Origin: Burkholderia sp. MS389
Lineage (GTDB): Bacteria > Pseudomonadota > Gammaproteobacteria > Burkholderiales > Burkholderiaceae
Length of the DNA stretch: 64,000 bases
Direction of reading: 5' to 3'
NCBI RefSeq assembly: GCF_016899425.1
Contig: NZ_CP045994.1
Location: forward strand, 868,001 to 932,000
Within the stretch, counting starts at the first letter, position 1. Each line of letters begins with the position of its first letter. Made by a program: the position numbers and the translations under genes. Shown piece by piece: positions 45,923 through 55,862 of the stretch. A model generated the notes under the pieces. That model was not told the DNA's origin. It ran no database searches and was given only the letters and a program-made list of their open reading frames with translations.

Positions 45923-46342
45923 ATGAAGATGGCGACGATGAAGGGGCTCGTACTGGCGGTGTTCGCCGCGGGCACGGTGCTTGCGCACGCGGATGCCGAC
46001 ACGCCCCTGCGCGTGCCGATCGACGCGGACGGCGTGCAGCGCGTGACGATCGTCGGCGGCAGCTATTTCTTCCGGCCGAATCACGTGATCGTCCGTGCGC
46101 ACGCGCCGGTCGAACTGACCGTGTCGGCCGAGCCCGGCGTGGTGCCGCACAGCTTCGAGATCGACGCGCCGCAGGCCGGCATCGCGGTACGCACCGAGCT
46201 CGGCACGACGCCGAAGACGTTTCGTTTCACGCCGGTGCAGCCGGGGCGATTCGCCTACTATTGCACGCACCGGCTGCTGTTTTTCAGCAGCCATCGCGAG
46301 CGCGGGATGGAAGGCGTGCTCGAAGTCGAGGCGGCGCCGTGA
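45923..46342 (+). CDS. Exported cupredoxin-like protein
   Basis: This 139-residue protein starts at ATG 45923. Signal peptide about 1-24 (cut near AHA-DA). A cupredoxin fold follows, with VTIVGGSYFFRPNHVIVRAH, VPHSFEIDAPQAG (first His ligand), and FAYYCTHRLLFFSSHRERGM (Cys, His and a later Met), so a type 1-like copper or CuA-like site is plausible. Homologues are related to the C-terminal domain of cytochrome c oxidase subunit 2 or the azurin/plastocyanin group. The TGA overlaps the GTG of the next gene. Confidence 0.8.
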   Translation: MKMATMKGLVLAVFAAGTVLAHADADTPLRVPIDADGVQRVTIVGGSYFFRPNHVIVRAHAPVELTVSAEPGVVPHSFEIDAPQAGIAVRTELGTTPKTFRFTPVQPGRFAYYCTHRLLFFSSHRERGMEGVLEVEAAP

Positions 46343-46971
46343 TCGCCGCGTTGCTGGCCGCGAGCCTGATAGGAGCGAGCATGACAGCCGATCCCGTGAC
46401 CGTCGCGCAGGCGCATTTCGACCACGTCCGCTCGTACCGCGCGACGATCCGCTCGTCGGCGCGCGACGGCGAGCGCACCGAAATCCGCTACGCGTACCTG
46501 AAACCGGGCTTCGTCCGGATGGATTTCGTGTCGCCGCATCGCGGCGCGGTGCTCGCGTACGATCCCGGCGACGGCAAGGTCAGGCTGCGCCCGTTCGGCA
46601 CGCATGCGCCGCCCGCGCTGACGCTGTCGCCGTCCAATCCGCTCGTGCGCGACCGCACCGGCCACCGGGTCGACCGCTCGGACGTCGGCGAACTGCTGCG
46701 CAACGTACATGCGCTGCAGCAGGGCGGTGCGACGGTGACCGAAGGCAAGGAGGCCGTCGGCGGCCGGACCGCGCAGCGCGTGCTGGTCACGGGCGCACCC
46801 GCGCACGCGATCGACGGCGTGCATCGCTACCGGTTGTGGCTCGACGCCGCGGACGGTTTTCCGCTGAAGGTCGTCAGCTATGCGGGCGACGACGACGTGC
46901 CGCTCGAAACCGTGACGCTCGACGACGTGGAGATCGACGTCGCGTTTCCCGAGCGTTTCTTCGCGCCCTGA
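46339..46971 (+). CDS. DUF1571/LolA-like exported protein
   Basis: From the GTG at 46339, overlapping the cupredoxin stop as GTGA, this is 210 residues with a short signal peptide (MIAALLAASLIGASM). ATG 46381 is an alternative that would remove the signal. FDHVRSYRATIRSSARDGER, YAYLKPGFVRMDFVSPHRGA and YDPGDGKVRLRPFG match the half-barrel fold of the LolA/LolB-like or DUF1571 family, which binds lipid-like molecules in the periplasm. Function here unknown. Confidence 0.7.
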   Translation: MIAALLAASLIGASMTADPVTVAQAHFDHVRSYRATIRSSARDGERTEIRYAYLKPGFVRMDFVSPHRGAVLAYDPGDGKVRLRPFGTHAPPALTLSPSNPLVRDRTGHRVDRSDVGELLRNVHALQQGGATVTEGKEAVGGRTAQRVLVTGAPAHAIDGVHRYRLWLDAADGFPLKVVSYAGDDDVPLETVTLDDVEIDVAFPERFFAP

Positions 46972-47015
46972 CGGCGCGCCGATCTGCGTTCCTGAACGCG
47001 CATGCCGGAGGCTGC

Positions 47016-47528
47016 ATGGCGGAGTACCGGTTTTCGACGACCTGGCGGGTGGATGCGCCGCTCGCGGCGGTCTGGGACGCGATCTACCAGGTCGATCGCT
47101 GGCCCGACTGGTGGAAGGGCGCCGTGCGCACCGTCGAGCTCGAGCCTGGCGACGCGCGCGGCGTCGGCGCGTTGCACCGGTATACGTGGAAGGGAGCGCT
47201 GCCGTACCGGCTGACCTTCGACATGCGCGTGCGGCGCGTCGAGCGGCCGCATGCGCTCGAAGGCCATGCGAGCGGTGCGATCGAGGGCGACGGCTGCTGG
47301 TCGTTCGCCGCCGACGGCGCGCGCACCGTCGTGCGCTACGACTGGCACATCCGCACGCGCGGCTGGATGAACTGGCTGGAGCCGCTCGCGCGGCCGCTGT
47401 TCCGGTGGAACCACGACGTCGTGATGCGCGAAGGCGCGAAGGGGCTCGCGCGGCGGCTGGGCGCGACCGTCGAGACGGACGGCCGGACCTTCCGGCCGTT
47501 GTCCGGCGCGGACTGCGCCGACGCGTGA
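47016..47528 (+). CDS. SRPBCC-family protein (polyketide cyclase/START-like)
   Basis: This 170-residue soluble protein from ATG 47016 begins MAEYRFSTTWRVDAPLAAVW, then DAIYQVDRWPDWWKGAVRTV, the start of the helix-grip fold that binds hydrophobic ligands. The C-terminal helix is WNHDVVMREGAKGLARRLGA. Ligand unknown. It is the last gene on this strand before groES, 44 bp after the DUF1571 gene, and likely belongs to the ECF cluster. Confidence 0.78.
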   Translation: MAEYRFSTTWRVDAPLAAVWDAIYQVDRWPDWWKGAVRTVELEPGDARGVGALHRYTWKGALPYRLTFDMRVRRVERPHALEGHASGAIEGDGCWSFAADGARTVVRYDWHIRTRGWMNWLEPLARPLFRWNHDVVMREGAKGLARRLGATVETDGRTFRPLSGADCADA

Positions 47529-47792
47529 AATCGGCCCGGCGACGCCGGCGAGCGAGCACGGCGCGGCAGACGAAATCGGCGTCGCGCGGTTTTTTCGATG
47601 CGATGTCACCGGTCCCGGGAACTCCGGGCTTACCCGGTGTCCAAACGGGGCTGGATGGGATCAGCGGGCCGCATGGGCCCGCCTGTCGGGTCGGTTGCAT
47701 TCGATATGGCATTGTTTTAAAAGGGGTTTTTGTTGTTTTCGTGGGTTTTTCCCGCCGCGTCGCCGCCCCGAAAATTCCTCCGGTTTCCCTTC

Positions 47793-47821
47793 TTGAATTT
47801 GTCAAAACCCGTCCATATAAT
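47793..47821 (+). promoter_or_regulatory. groESL promoter
   Basis: TTGAAT (47793-47798) and TATAAT (47816-47821) are separated by 17 bp, a near-consensus vegetative promoter. CTTGAA followed by CCCGTCCATATAA in the same place also resembles the heat-shock sigma-32 promoter, so it may serve both forms of polymerase. Confidence 0.8.
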
Positions 47822-47847
47822 TAGCACTCGCTGCACGAGAGTGCTAA
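47821..47847. promoter_or_regulatory. CIRCE element (HrcA operator)
   Basis: A perfect inverted repeat TTAGCACTC-N9-GAGTGCTAA matches the CIRCE consensus in full. It overlaps the end of the -10 element and would cover the transcription start, the normal arrangement for HrcA repression of groESL. hrcA itself is not in the window. Confidence 0.97.
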
Positions 47848-47920
47848 CAATTCTCTGCCGGGCGCCACGCCGGGCAGTTTCCCTAAGCGTTCTTCAATCT
47901 CAGTCAAGAGAGGAGTGAAT

Positions 47921-48214
47921 ATGAACCTTCGTCCTTTGCACGATCGCGTGATCGTCAAGCGCCTGGATCAGGAAACCAAGACCGCCTCGGGCATCGTGAT
48001 CCCCGACGCCGCTGCTGAAAAGCCGGATCAGGGCGAAGTCCTGGCCATCGGCCCGGGCAAGCGCGACGACAAGGGCGCCCCGATCGCGCTCGACGTGAAG
48101 GTCGGCGATCGTGTCCTGTTCGGCAAGTACGCAGGTCAGACCGTGAAGGTCGACGGCCAGGAACTGCTGGTCATGCGCGAAGAAGACATCATGGCCGTGG
48201 TCAACGCCAAGTAA
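47921..48214 (+). CDS. groES: Co-chaperonin GroES
   Basis: From ATG 47921 this is 97 residues: [20 protein letters not shown], with the mobile loop [20 protein letters not shown] and the roof loop and C-terminus [17 protein letters not shown]. It forms the heptameric lid of GroEL. GAGAGGAG precedes the start; a GTG at 47915 is in frame but less good. groEL follows after 46 bp. Confidence 0.98.
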   Translation: MNLRPLHDRVIVKRLDQETKTASGIVIPDAAAEKPDQGEVLAIGPGKRDDKGAPIALDVKVGDRVLFGKYAGQTVKVDGQELLVMREEDIMAVVNAK

Positions 48215-48257
48215 GCGTCCTCCGACGGTACATATTCCCAAGAATTCAAGGAGTTAG

Positions 48258-49901
<1,644 letters not shown>

Positions 49902-49956
49902 TCGACTTCGGTCGATTGTCCGGAGCGCGCAGCGATGCGCGTTCCAGCCAAAAGAA

Positions 49957-49985
49957 AAGACCCGCAGCGATGCGGGTCTTTTTTT
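49957..49985 (+). terminator. Rho-independent terminator of groESL
   Basis: The perfect 10 bp stem AAGACCCGCA (49957-49966) / TGCGGGTCTT (49971-49980) has a GCGA tetraloop and is followed by TTTTT. It is 55 bp past groEL and faces the convergent immunity-like gene. Confidence 0.95.
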
Positions 49986-50011
49986 ATATGTGCGCGTCGG
50001 CGCGATTGGAA

Positions 50012-50464
50012 TCAGAAGCCCGGCAGATAGCACGAAGCGTCGTCGTCTTCATCGTGAAGGCCGTAGCTGCATGCGAACGGGTCGTGCCAGCCGTTATGGC
50101 GACCGTTGTAGAGATAGACCGTGTTGCCGTTCGATGCCCATGTCAGTGACGCGGTGCCGCTGGAGTAAACACGCCACCTTCCCGAACTGCCGTCCGGGAA
50201 CGATACGGTGCCGCTCGAATGGCAGGGCGAGTAGTAATCGTGTGCCACGAACCTGCCGTCAATCGGCGCTGCTCTGGAAAAGAAGCGCTTCAGCTGGTCG
50301 ACGGTCGGTGTGAAGTTTCTGCATGCATCCGTTGTACGCGGATCGTCCGGGGTCGAAGTCTGGCCGGAGTGCTCGACCGTCACGGCCTTCACCCCTCTGG
50401 CCTGACAGACGGTGATCGGGACGCACAACGCAACCGCGGCGACACATCTGGCTAGAACCATCAT
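50012..50464 (-). CDS. Putative exported immunity protein of a type VI effector
   Basis: This 150-residue protein starts with two Met codons (MMVLARCVAAVALCVPITVC) and has a signal peptide to about residue 22. The mature part is small, acidic at the end (LHDEDDDASCYLPGF) and holds about five Cys (DACRNF, YSPCHSSG, FACSYG, ASCYLP), which suggests disulfides in the periplasm. No family is recognised. It starts within 4 bp of the end of the amidase gene and in the same operon as hcp, the usual place for the immunity protein that guards the periplasm against a peptidoglycan amidase effector. The immunity role is therefore inferred from order, export and size. Confidence 0.6.
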   Translation of the reverse strand: MMVLARCVAAVALCVPITVCQARGVKAVTVEHSGQTSTPDDPRTTDACRNFTPTVDQLKRFFSRAAPIDGRFVAHDYYSPCHSSGTVSFPDGSSGRWRVYSSGTASLTWASNGNTVYLYNGRHNGWHDPFACSYGLHDEDDDASCYLPGF

Positions 50465-50465
50465 G

Positions 50466-51079
50466 TCATTCCCACCGTGCAGTGCTTGCTTCTGTGGCGT
50501 TCTTGCGTCCGACTTCCGGGTGCCGATACACCTCTCGCATCTCGACGTTCAGCGTTTCAGACAATTCGCGAACCAGCCATTTGAGCGATGCATTCTGTTC
50601 GGTTGTGACGCTTTCATAGATGGGTTCCGCGGTTTTCTCGTCGGGGTAGTACATGCCGACAAGTTCGATTCCTATTGCGTCCGAGTTGGACGGGTAGCGG
50701 TCCGGAAATGCCTTCCGGGATTCATGGCGATGGAATGCCGTTGGACCGGCTTGGTACGCGCGCCGTGCCGCTCGGAGGTCTGCGGTCGAGCAGTTAGTGT
50801 GGTGATACAACGTGACTGTAATTTACCGATGTGATTGGTCATCCTGTGCAGGGAGGCGGTCTGATAGATCGTGCCATCTTTGTCGATCAGGAAATGGGCG
50901 CCGTTCGGGACGTGCGCGGTATTGCTATAGCTATTGAATGTACTGGAGACGGTGGCGCCCCCGGTTTGATGGACGACGATTCCGTTCACGTGCTCCATCG
51001 GCCCTCGTTCGATGGACGAGTATATTTTGACGATCACGCGTTCCGCGTTGACGTGGCCCTGCTTTGAAATGAAAAGCAC
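50466..51079 (-). pseudogene. Type VI effector amidase (amidase_2/PGRP fold), apparently frameshifted
   Basis: Two overlapping frames together make one N-acetylmuramoyl-L-alanine amidase of about 205 residues. The first part runs from GTG 51079, with a GGAGGAG ribosome site 4 bp upstream, through EHVNGIVVHQTGGATVSSTF and NGAHFLIDKDGTIYQTAS to NHIGKLQSRC. The second part continues (YHHTNCSTADLRAA, FHRHESRKAFPDRYPSNSDA, IGIELVGMYY) to the stop at 50466. VVHQTGG and FHRHE carry the expected zinc-binding His residues. The frames join near 50806; one extra base between the Cys and Tyr codons would restore a single frame. hcp overlaps upstream. Either the effector is inactivated or the base is a sequencing error. 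Confidence 0.75.
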
Positions 51080-51093
51080 GACTCCTCCAATTC

Positions 51094-51576
51094 TCAAGTC
51101 GCTTTGCCGGTTTTGACGTCGTATCCTGCCGCGACCGTTCCGCCGCTCCCGCCTTGCGCGTTCTGAACGACATACTCCTGCCGGATATGGGCGAATGAGA
51201 GTTGGACTTCCTCCCGGGGCCGCGCCATGTTGAAATTGGCGACTGAATTGATCCGTGTGATGACGACATCATCCAGCGTGATCTTCAGGTACTCGAGTGG
51301 CATGCAGCCGGCCTTGCGCGCGACAAGAACGGCGTTCTCGATATGATTCCCTTTTAGGCAATGCAGCATGAGGATCGGTGATGCGCGATCGACATAATGC
51401 TCGATGGTCAGATCGTTGGCCGTGCATTTGGCTTCAATGCTGCCGGCCCCTGAGCGTGTGGACGATGGCTGATCGGCGGACCAGTCCCACGCCAATACCT
51501 CGATCTCGTCAGGATGCGACGCATCTCGAGATTCGCCTTTGATGCCGGCCAGTTTCAGGAAAATGTCTTGCGCCAT
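51094..51576 (-). CDS. hcp: Hcp-family type VI secretion tube/effector carrier
   Basis: The ATG at 51576, preceded by AAGGAG, gives 160 residues: MAQDIFLKLAGIKGESRDAS, then HPDEIEVLAWDWSADQPSST, NDLTIEHYVDRASPILMLHC and YLKITLDDVVITRINSV, the Hcp1 family. Hcp rings stack as the inner tube of the type VI system and carry small effectors in their lumen. No tss structural gene is in the window, so this is an orphan copy paired with its own cargo: the amidase gene starts within the hcp end region. The last 25 residues (VVQNAQGGSGGTVAAGYDVK) extend beyond many Hcp proteins. Confidence 0.9.
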   Translation of the reverse strand: MAQDIFLKLAGIKGESRDASHPDEIEVLAWDWSADQPSSTRSGAGSIEAKCTANDLTIEHYVDRASPILMLHCLKGNHIENAVLVARKAGCMPLEYLKITLDDVVITRINSVANFNMARPREEVQLSFAHIRQEYVVQNAQGGSGGTVAAGYDVKTGKAT

Positions 51577-51953
51577 CGCATGCTCCTTTGTATCGGTCAC
51601 ATTGAGTGAAATGGACCGTAGCATTGAGCTTGGTGGTCAATCTATTGGACCGGTTCGATTTTCGGCGCAATTGGACGTTGAAAAGTACGACGCCAATTTA
51701 TCGTTGGTCGAAAGTCGCCAGAGTAGGACGGGCGCGAACGCGGATTCGGCCGCGATGATTGAGCGGCTGCGATTGCGCGGGCCGACGCGCTGGTCGGGAA
51801 AACGAAGATTCGGAGGGTGTCGCGCCGAGCCGGCAGCCGATGGCGATGGTTTTGCATGCATCGGCGTCGATTTGCCGATGCGGGAGGTGTGCTGCCGAGA
51901 CGACGAGAAGGGCGGCCGGCGTTTGATTGCGTGAACCCCGCCGCCCCGACGAC
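51577..51953. other. Intergenic region between hcp and thiD
   Basis: These 377 bp contain the hcp promoter region (51580-51720, less GC-rich) and then GC-rich sequence up to the end of thiD. A 131-codon frame on the plus strand matches no family. No terminator was recognised. Confidence 0.5.
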
Positions 51954-52820
51954 TCAATGCCGATGCGATGTCCTCGGCACCAGGTCGGCCTTCACGGCCG
52001 GCGGCGTGTCCGACTCGTCGTTGCTGCGCGCCCAGAAGAACCGGTCGGGCAGGTACGCGCCCATGCCGGGCCGGAACGCGTCGCGCACGGCCTGGTACAG
52101 GTATTCCTGCGCCTCGCGCACGGCTTCCGGCGGCTCCTGGCCGTTCGCGAGCAGCGCCGCGATGGCCGCGCCGAGCGTATCGGTGATGCCCATCAGCCGG
52201 TGCGGCGAGCGATCCCACATGTCTTCGCGAAGCTGGCCTTCCTCGCCGTACAGCGTATTGACGAGCCGGTGCGAGCCCGTTTCCGACGACAGGATGTATT
52301 CGCAGCCCTGCGACAGCAGGTGCGACACGGCCGCGTCGAGATTCGGCGCCTCGGCATCGCCGTCCGGCTGCGCGAGCGCGATCAGTGTCGCGTGGTCGGC
52401 CACCAATAACGTGGTTTGCGGTGCCAGCAGGTCGGCGATCGACTCGCGCAGGTCGTCGGCGGCGAGGACGTGTTCGTCGTCGAGCGTGAAGTCCGGTGCG
52501 AGCACGAGCGGCACGCCGTCGTAGTCGGCGACGACTTCGGCGATCGCGCTCACGACTTCCGCACGCGTCGCCGCGCCGATCTTGAACGCGGCAACCGGCA
52601 TGTCCTCGAGCAGCATGCGCGCCTGCGCGGCGACGACGTCGGGATCGAGGCCCGTGACTTCATCGCAGGCGGCCGAGTCGCGCACGGTATAGCCGGTCAG
52701 GACGGACACGCCGTGACAGCCCATGCTCGCCAGGGTCATCAGATCGGCTTGGAGGCCGGAGCCGCCGGTGGGATCGGACAGGCCGAAGGTGAGGACGATC
52801 GGAGGGGCGTTGCTGGACAT
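51954..52820 (-). CDS. thiD: Hydroxymethylpyrimidine/phosphomethylpyrimidine kinase
   Basis: From ATG 52820 this has 288 residues. VLTFGLSDPTGGSGLQADLM is the substrate-binding GSGxQAD motif, MTLASMGCHGVSVLTGYTVR follows, and the C-terminal HRLMGITDTLGAAIAALLAN carries the GxGD-like anion-hole region (here GITDTLGA). It phosphorylates HMP and HMP phosphate in thiamine synthesis. It diverges from rubredoxin. The full form GTGDTL is altered to GITDTL, so the Gly pair of the family motif is changed. No TPP riboswitch was seen upstream. Confidence 0.85.
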   Translation of the reverse strand: MSSNAPPIVLTFGLSDPTGGSGLQADLMTLASMGCHGVSVLTGYTVRDSAACDEVTGLDPDVVAAQARMLLEDMPVAAFKIGAATRAEVVSAIAEVVADYDGVPLVLAPDFTLDDEHVLAADDLRESIADLLAPQTTLLVADHATLIALAQPDGDAEAPNLDAAVSHLLSQGCEYILSSETGSHRLVNTLYGEEGQLREDMWDRSPHRLMGITDTLGAAIAALLANGQEPPEAVREAQEYLYQAVRDAFRPGMGAYLPDRFFWARSNDESDTPPAVKADLVPRTSHRH

Positions 52821-53075
52821 GTAAAAATGGGGCAAGAGAAAAACGGACAAGCGACGGAGATGCGGACGGCGAGGCGAATGGGCTTGTTTGGCCCTGTGTT
52901 GCCCGGCAGGCCGCACTTTTCAACCATTATGCGGTGGAATCCGGCCGGTACGACGGATTTTTTAGCGCAGCGCAACGTAGTTGCCGTCCTCCAGCGCGAT
53001 TGCTAGGCAGTCCGGCCCCGACACGGTACCATCATGGCTCCCGAATTTACCGACTTTTCCCCGACGCGGCTTAAG

Positions 53076-53246
53076 ATGGAATACAAGAGCTGGATGTGCC
53101 TGATTTGTGGCTGGATTTACGACGAAGAAGCCGGGCTGCCGGAAGAGGGCATTGCCCCGGGCACGCGCTGGGAAGACGTCCCGATCAACTGGACGTGTCC
53201 CGAATGCGGCGCCCGCAAGGAAGACTTCGAGATGGTCCAGATCTGA
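53076..53246 (+). CDS. Rubredoxin
   Basis: From ATG 53076 this is 56 residues: MEYKSWMCLICGWIYDEEAG and INWTCPECGARKEDFEMVQI. Both CxxCG iron-binding knuckles are intact. It is a small one-electron carrier with one Fe(Cys)4 site. An in-frame ATG at 53034 would add 14 residues not seen in the family. The ribosome site is weak at either. It lies between thiD (divergent) and a hypothetical gene. Confidence 0.95.
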   Translation: MEYKSWMCLICGWIYDEEAGLPEEGIAPGTRWEDVPINWTCPECGARKEDFEMVQI

Positions 53247-53350
53247 TCGGACCGCTGGCCCACGGACACCCCGCTCAGGCCTCGCACCGGCCCGGCGCTT
53301 GCGCGCCGCGGTTCGCGCGAGCGACTTGACGATGACAGGCGCGCGTGTCC

Positions 53351-54655
53351 ATGACGTCCGATCCGGCGAACGTTCCCCACCCTGACGCATTGCCCAACCC
53401 GCGCGGCGGCGCCGTACGCGCGGCCGACGCGTGGCTGGCGGCGGCCGCCGACGCATTCGAGCGGCGCGACGCCGCCGCGGCACCGCTGGCGGCGGCCGCG
53501 GCCGTGCTCGCGGAAGCCGGCTGGCTGCCGGCCGCGCGTTTTGCCGGGCAACTGTCGGCCGCCGTGCCGCTCGTCGCCACCGAGCCGACTTCGGCCGGCT
53601 GGCGCGCGGCGCTGCACGATTTTCGTGCGGCCGTCGGGCGCCACAACCTGCGCGAGCTCGCGTGCTCGCCGGTTCTCTTCGAGCATTTCCGTGCGTTACG
53701 TGCGCAAAGCGCCGCCGACCTGCGCGCGAACACGCCGCTCGATGCGCTCGCGCTGGTCGGCCGGGCGGTGCCGCCTGCCACGCTGCGTGCGCTACCCGAC
53801 GCCTTCGCGCCCCGGATTCGCGCCCGCTACGAGCAGGCGCTGCTCGACGTGCTGCGTGCCGAGCACGGCGTGCCGGGCGCGGCGCTCGACGAAGTCGACG
53901 CGATGCTGGCCGCGCTCACCGACGACGGGCCGTACGATTTCTGGCGGCTCGCGGCCGCGTGCGTGCGCACGCTGCGCGCAAGCGGCGCACCCGAGCTGAA
54001 GCGCTTTCTCGCGCGGATCAACCTGCTGCTCGGCGAACACGCGCAGGGCCGGCGCAGCGCGCCGCCCGGGCTGGTGCGCGAGACGGTGGCGCTGCTGTGG
54101 CGCGATTTCGCGCTGTTCGGCGCCGCCGCCGAGGACGTCGCGCTCGTCGACGTGCTGCACGACTACGGATTGACGGTCGACTGGCACGTCGCCGGCACGC
54201 CCGCATCCGAAGCATTGTGGGAGGCCGATGCGGCGCGGGCCGAGCACGATGCGGTCGCCGCCGCCGCGCCCACCCGTGCGCTCGGCGTCGTGACCGTCAA
54301 CGCGCATGCCTATGAGGATTTCCTGCAGACCGCCGATGCGTCGATGGCCGACCTGGCGGCCAACCCGGTCACCGCCGACGCCGGCGCCGCATGGCACGCG
54401 TCCGCCGCCGCCTACCGGGTCGGCACGGCCGCGTGCGCGCTCGGGCTCGGCCACGCGGCGCTGCTGGCCGACACGCTGGGCCTCGCGTGGCGCCGTGCAG
54501 CCCACGGCGTGCCGCTCGCCGACGGCGGCCTCGATGCGCACCGCCACGCGTCCGACATGCTGCGTGCGGCGCTCCTGAAGATCGCGGCCGGCGTCGCGCC
54601 GCCGGATCTCACGGCGGCGTCCGAAGCGCTCGGCACGGCCCTCGGCCGGACCTGA
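53351..54655 (+). CDS. Hypothetical Ala-rich protein, possibly a FimL/ChpA N-terminal-like relic
   Basis: This 434-residue Ala-rich, mostly helical soluble protein starts at ATG 53351 (GTG 53345 also possible). No enzyme motif is visible. YDFWRLAAACVRTLRASGAP followed by ELKRFLARINLLLGEHAQGR resembles the repeated helical domains of FimL and the N-terminus of the ChpA/PilL chemotaxis kinases. In several beta-proteobacteria rubredoxin is followed by pilGHIJ-chpA; here none of those is present, so this gene may be what is left of that locus. The similarity is faint and was judged by eye. Confidence 0.6.
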   Translation: MTSDPANVPHPDALPNPRGGAVRAADAWLAAAADAFERRDAAAAPLAAAAAVLAEAGWLPAARFAGQLSAAVPLVATEPTSAGWRAALHDFRAAVGRHNLRELACSPVLFEHFRALRAQSAADLRANTPLDALALVGRAVPPATLRALPDAFAPRIRARYEQALLDVLRAEHGVPGAALDEVDAMLAALTDDGPYDFWRLAAACVRTLRASGAPELKRFLARINLLLGEHAQGRRSAPPGLVRETVALLWRDFALFGAAAEDVALVDVLHDYGLTVDWHVAGTPASEALWEADAARAEHDAVAAAAPTRALGVVTVNAHAYEDFLQTADASMADLAANPVTADAGAAWHASAAAYRVGTAACALGLGHAALLADTLGLAWRRAAHGVPLADGGLDAHRHASDMLRAALLKIAAGVAPPDLTAASEALGTALGRT

Positions 54656-54837
54656 CGAACAAGGGGACGAACACGCGACGGCGGCCCTTGTCGCACGGGC
54701 CTGCAACACGCTGCCGACAGCGCCCGCGCGCGTGTTAGAGTGCCGTGTGATCCGCGTGCGCCGTTGCCAGCGCGGCGCGGCGTTGCTTGTTGATCGCGGC
54801 CCGGTCAGGTCGCGGCGTCTTTGCTAAAATTCAAACC

Positions 54838-55416
54838 ATGTCAAAGCCTTCCGATCGCATCAATCTCACCAACCAGTTCCTGATCGCCATGCCGAACATG
54901 GCCGATCCGACGTTCTCGGGAACGGTGATCTATCTTTGCGATCACAGCGAGCGCGGTGCGCTCGGCCTCGTCATCAACCGTCCTACCGACATCGACCTCG
55001 AATCGCTGTTCAACCGCATCGACCTGAAGCTCGACATCGAGCCGCTGCTGCACATTCCCGTGTACTTCGGCGGCCCCGTCCAGACCGAGCGCGGCTTCGT
55101 GCTGCACGAGCCGGTCGAGGGCGCGAGCTACAACTCGTCGATGTCCGTCGACGGCGGGCTCGAGATGACGACGTCGAAGGACGTGCTCGAGGCGGTCGCG
55201 ACGGGCACCGGCCCGAAACGCTTCCTGCTGACGCTCGGCCATGCAGGCTGGGGCGCCGGCCAGCTCGAGGAAGAAATTTCCCGCAACGGCTGGCTGACGG
55301 TCGCCGCCGATCCGCGCATCGTGTTCGACACGCCGGCCGAAGAGCGCTTCGAAGCCGCACTGGGCCTGCTCGGCGTCAGCTCGTCGATGCTGTCCGGCGA
55401 AGCAGGGCACGCATGA
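54838..55416 (+). CDS. yqgE: YqgE/AlgH family protein
   Basis: This 192-residue protein from ATG 54838 has [40 protein letters not shown] and [18 protein letters not shown], all diagnostic of YqgE (AlgH). [20 protein letters not shown] near residue 140 is the other conserved block. The biochemical role is unsettled. It is nearly always encoded just before ruvX, as here, with overlapping stop and start (ATGA). A TTG-start frame from 54787 is not favoured. Confidence 0.95.
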
Positions 55417-55862
55417 GTGGCGCGAGCGCGCGCGATGCGACGCTCCTGGCGTTCGACTACGGCGAAAAACGGATCGGCGTCGCGATCGGCAACGCGCTGA
55501 CGCGCTCGGCCCGTGCTCTCGTCGTGATCCAGAACCTGAACCGCGAACACCGCTTCAAGGCTGTCGGCGACTTGCTGGCCGAATGGCGGCCGGACGCGCT
55601 CGTCGTGGGCCTGCCGATGCATCCGGACGGCACGCCGCACGACATGACGCAGCAGGCGAAGCGTTTCGGCAACCAGCTGAACGGCCGCTTCGGGCTGCCC
55701 GTCACGTGGGTCGACGAGCGCTATTCGTCGGTCGAGGCCGAGGCCGGGCTGCGCGAGCGCAACGTGCGCGGCCGCGCCCGCACCGACATGCTCGATGCCG
55801 AAGCCGCGCGCGTCATCCTTCAACAGTATCTCGATCAATTGTCCGACCATGAGCACCATTGA
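55413..55862 (+). CDS. ruvX: RuvX (YqgF) Holliday-junction-resolvase-like nuclease, 16S rRNA processing
   Basis: This 149-residue RNase H-fold protein has [20 protein letters not shown] with the first catalytic Asp, [33 protein letters not shown] with Glu, and [18 protein letters not shown] with the final Asp pair. Homologues process the 5' end of 16S rRNA. It overlaps both yqgE (4 bp) and pyrR (14 bp), showing tight translational coupling. Confidence 0.95.

Larger units (their letters stand above)
47529..47920. other. Intergenic region upstream of groES
   Basis: This 392 bp gap contains a T- and G-rich tract at 47700-47790 and then the groESL promoter and CIRCE element. The rest has no supported frame. 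Confidence 0.7.

Noticed and set aside
49957..49985. Part of a larger inverted repeat with the groEL 3' end
   Set aside because: The structure is fully explained as a simple terminator with a tetraloop and T-tract.
51539..51934. A 131-codon plus-strand frame upstream of hcp
   Set aside because: It begins inside hcp on the other strand, has no ribosome site, and matches nothing.
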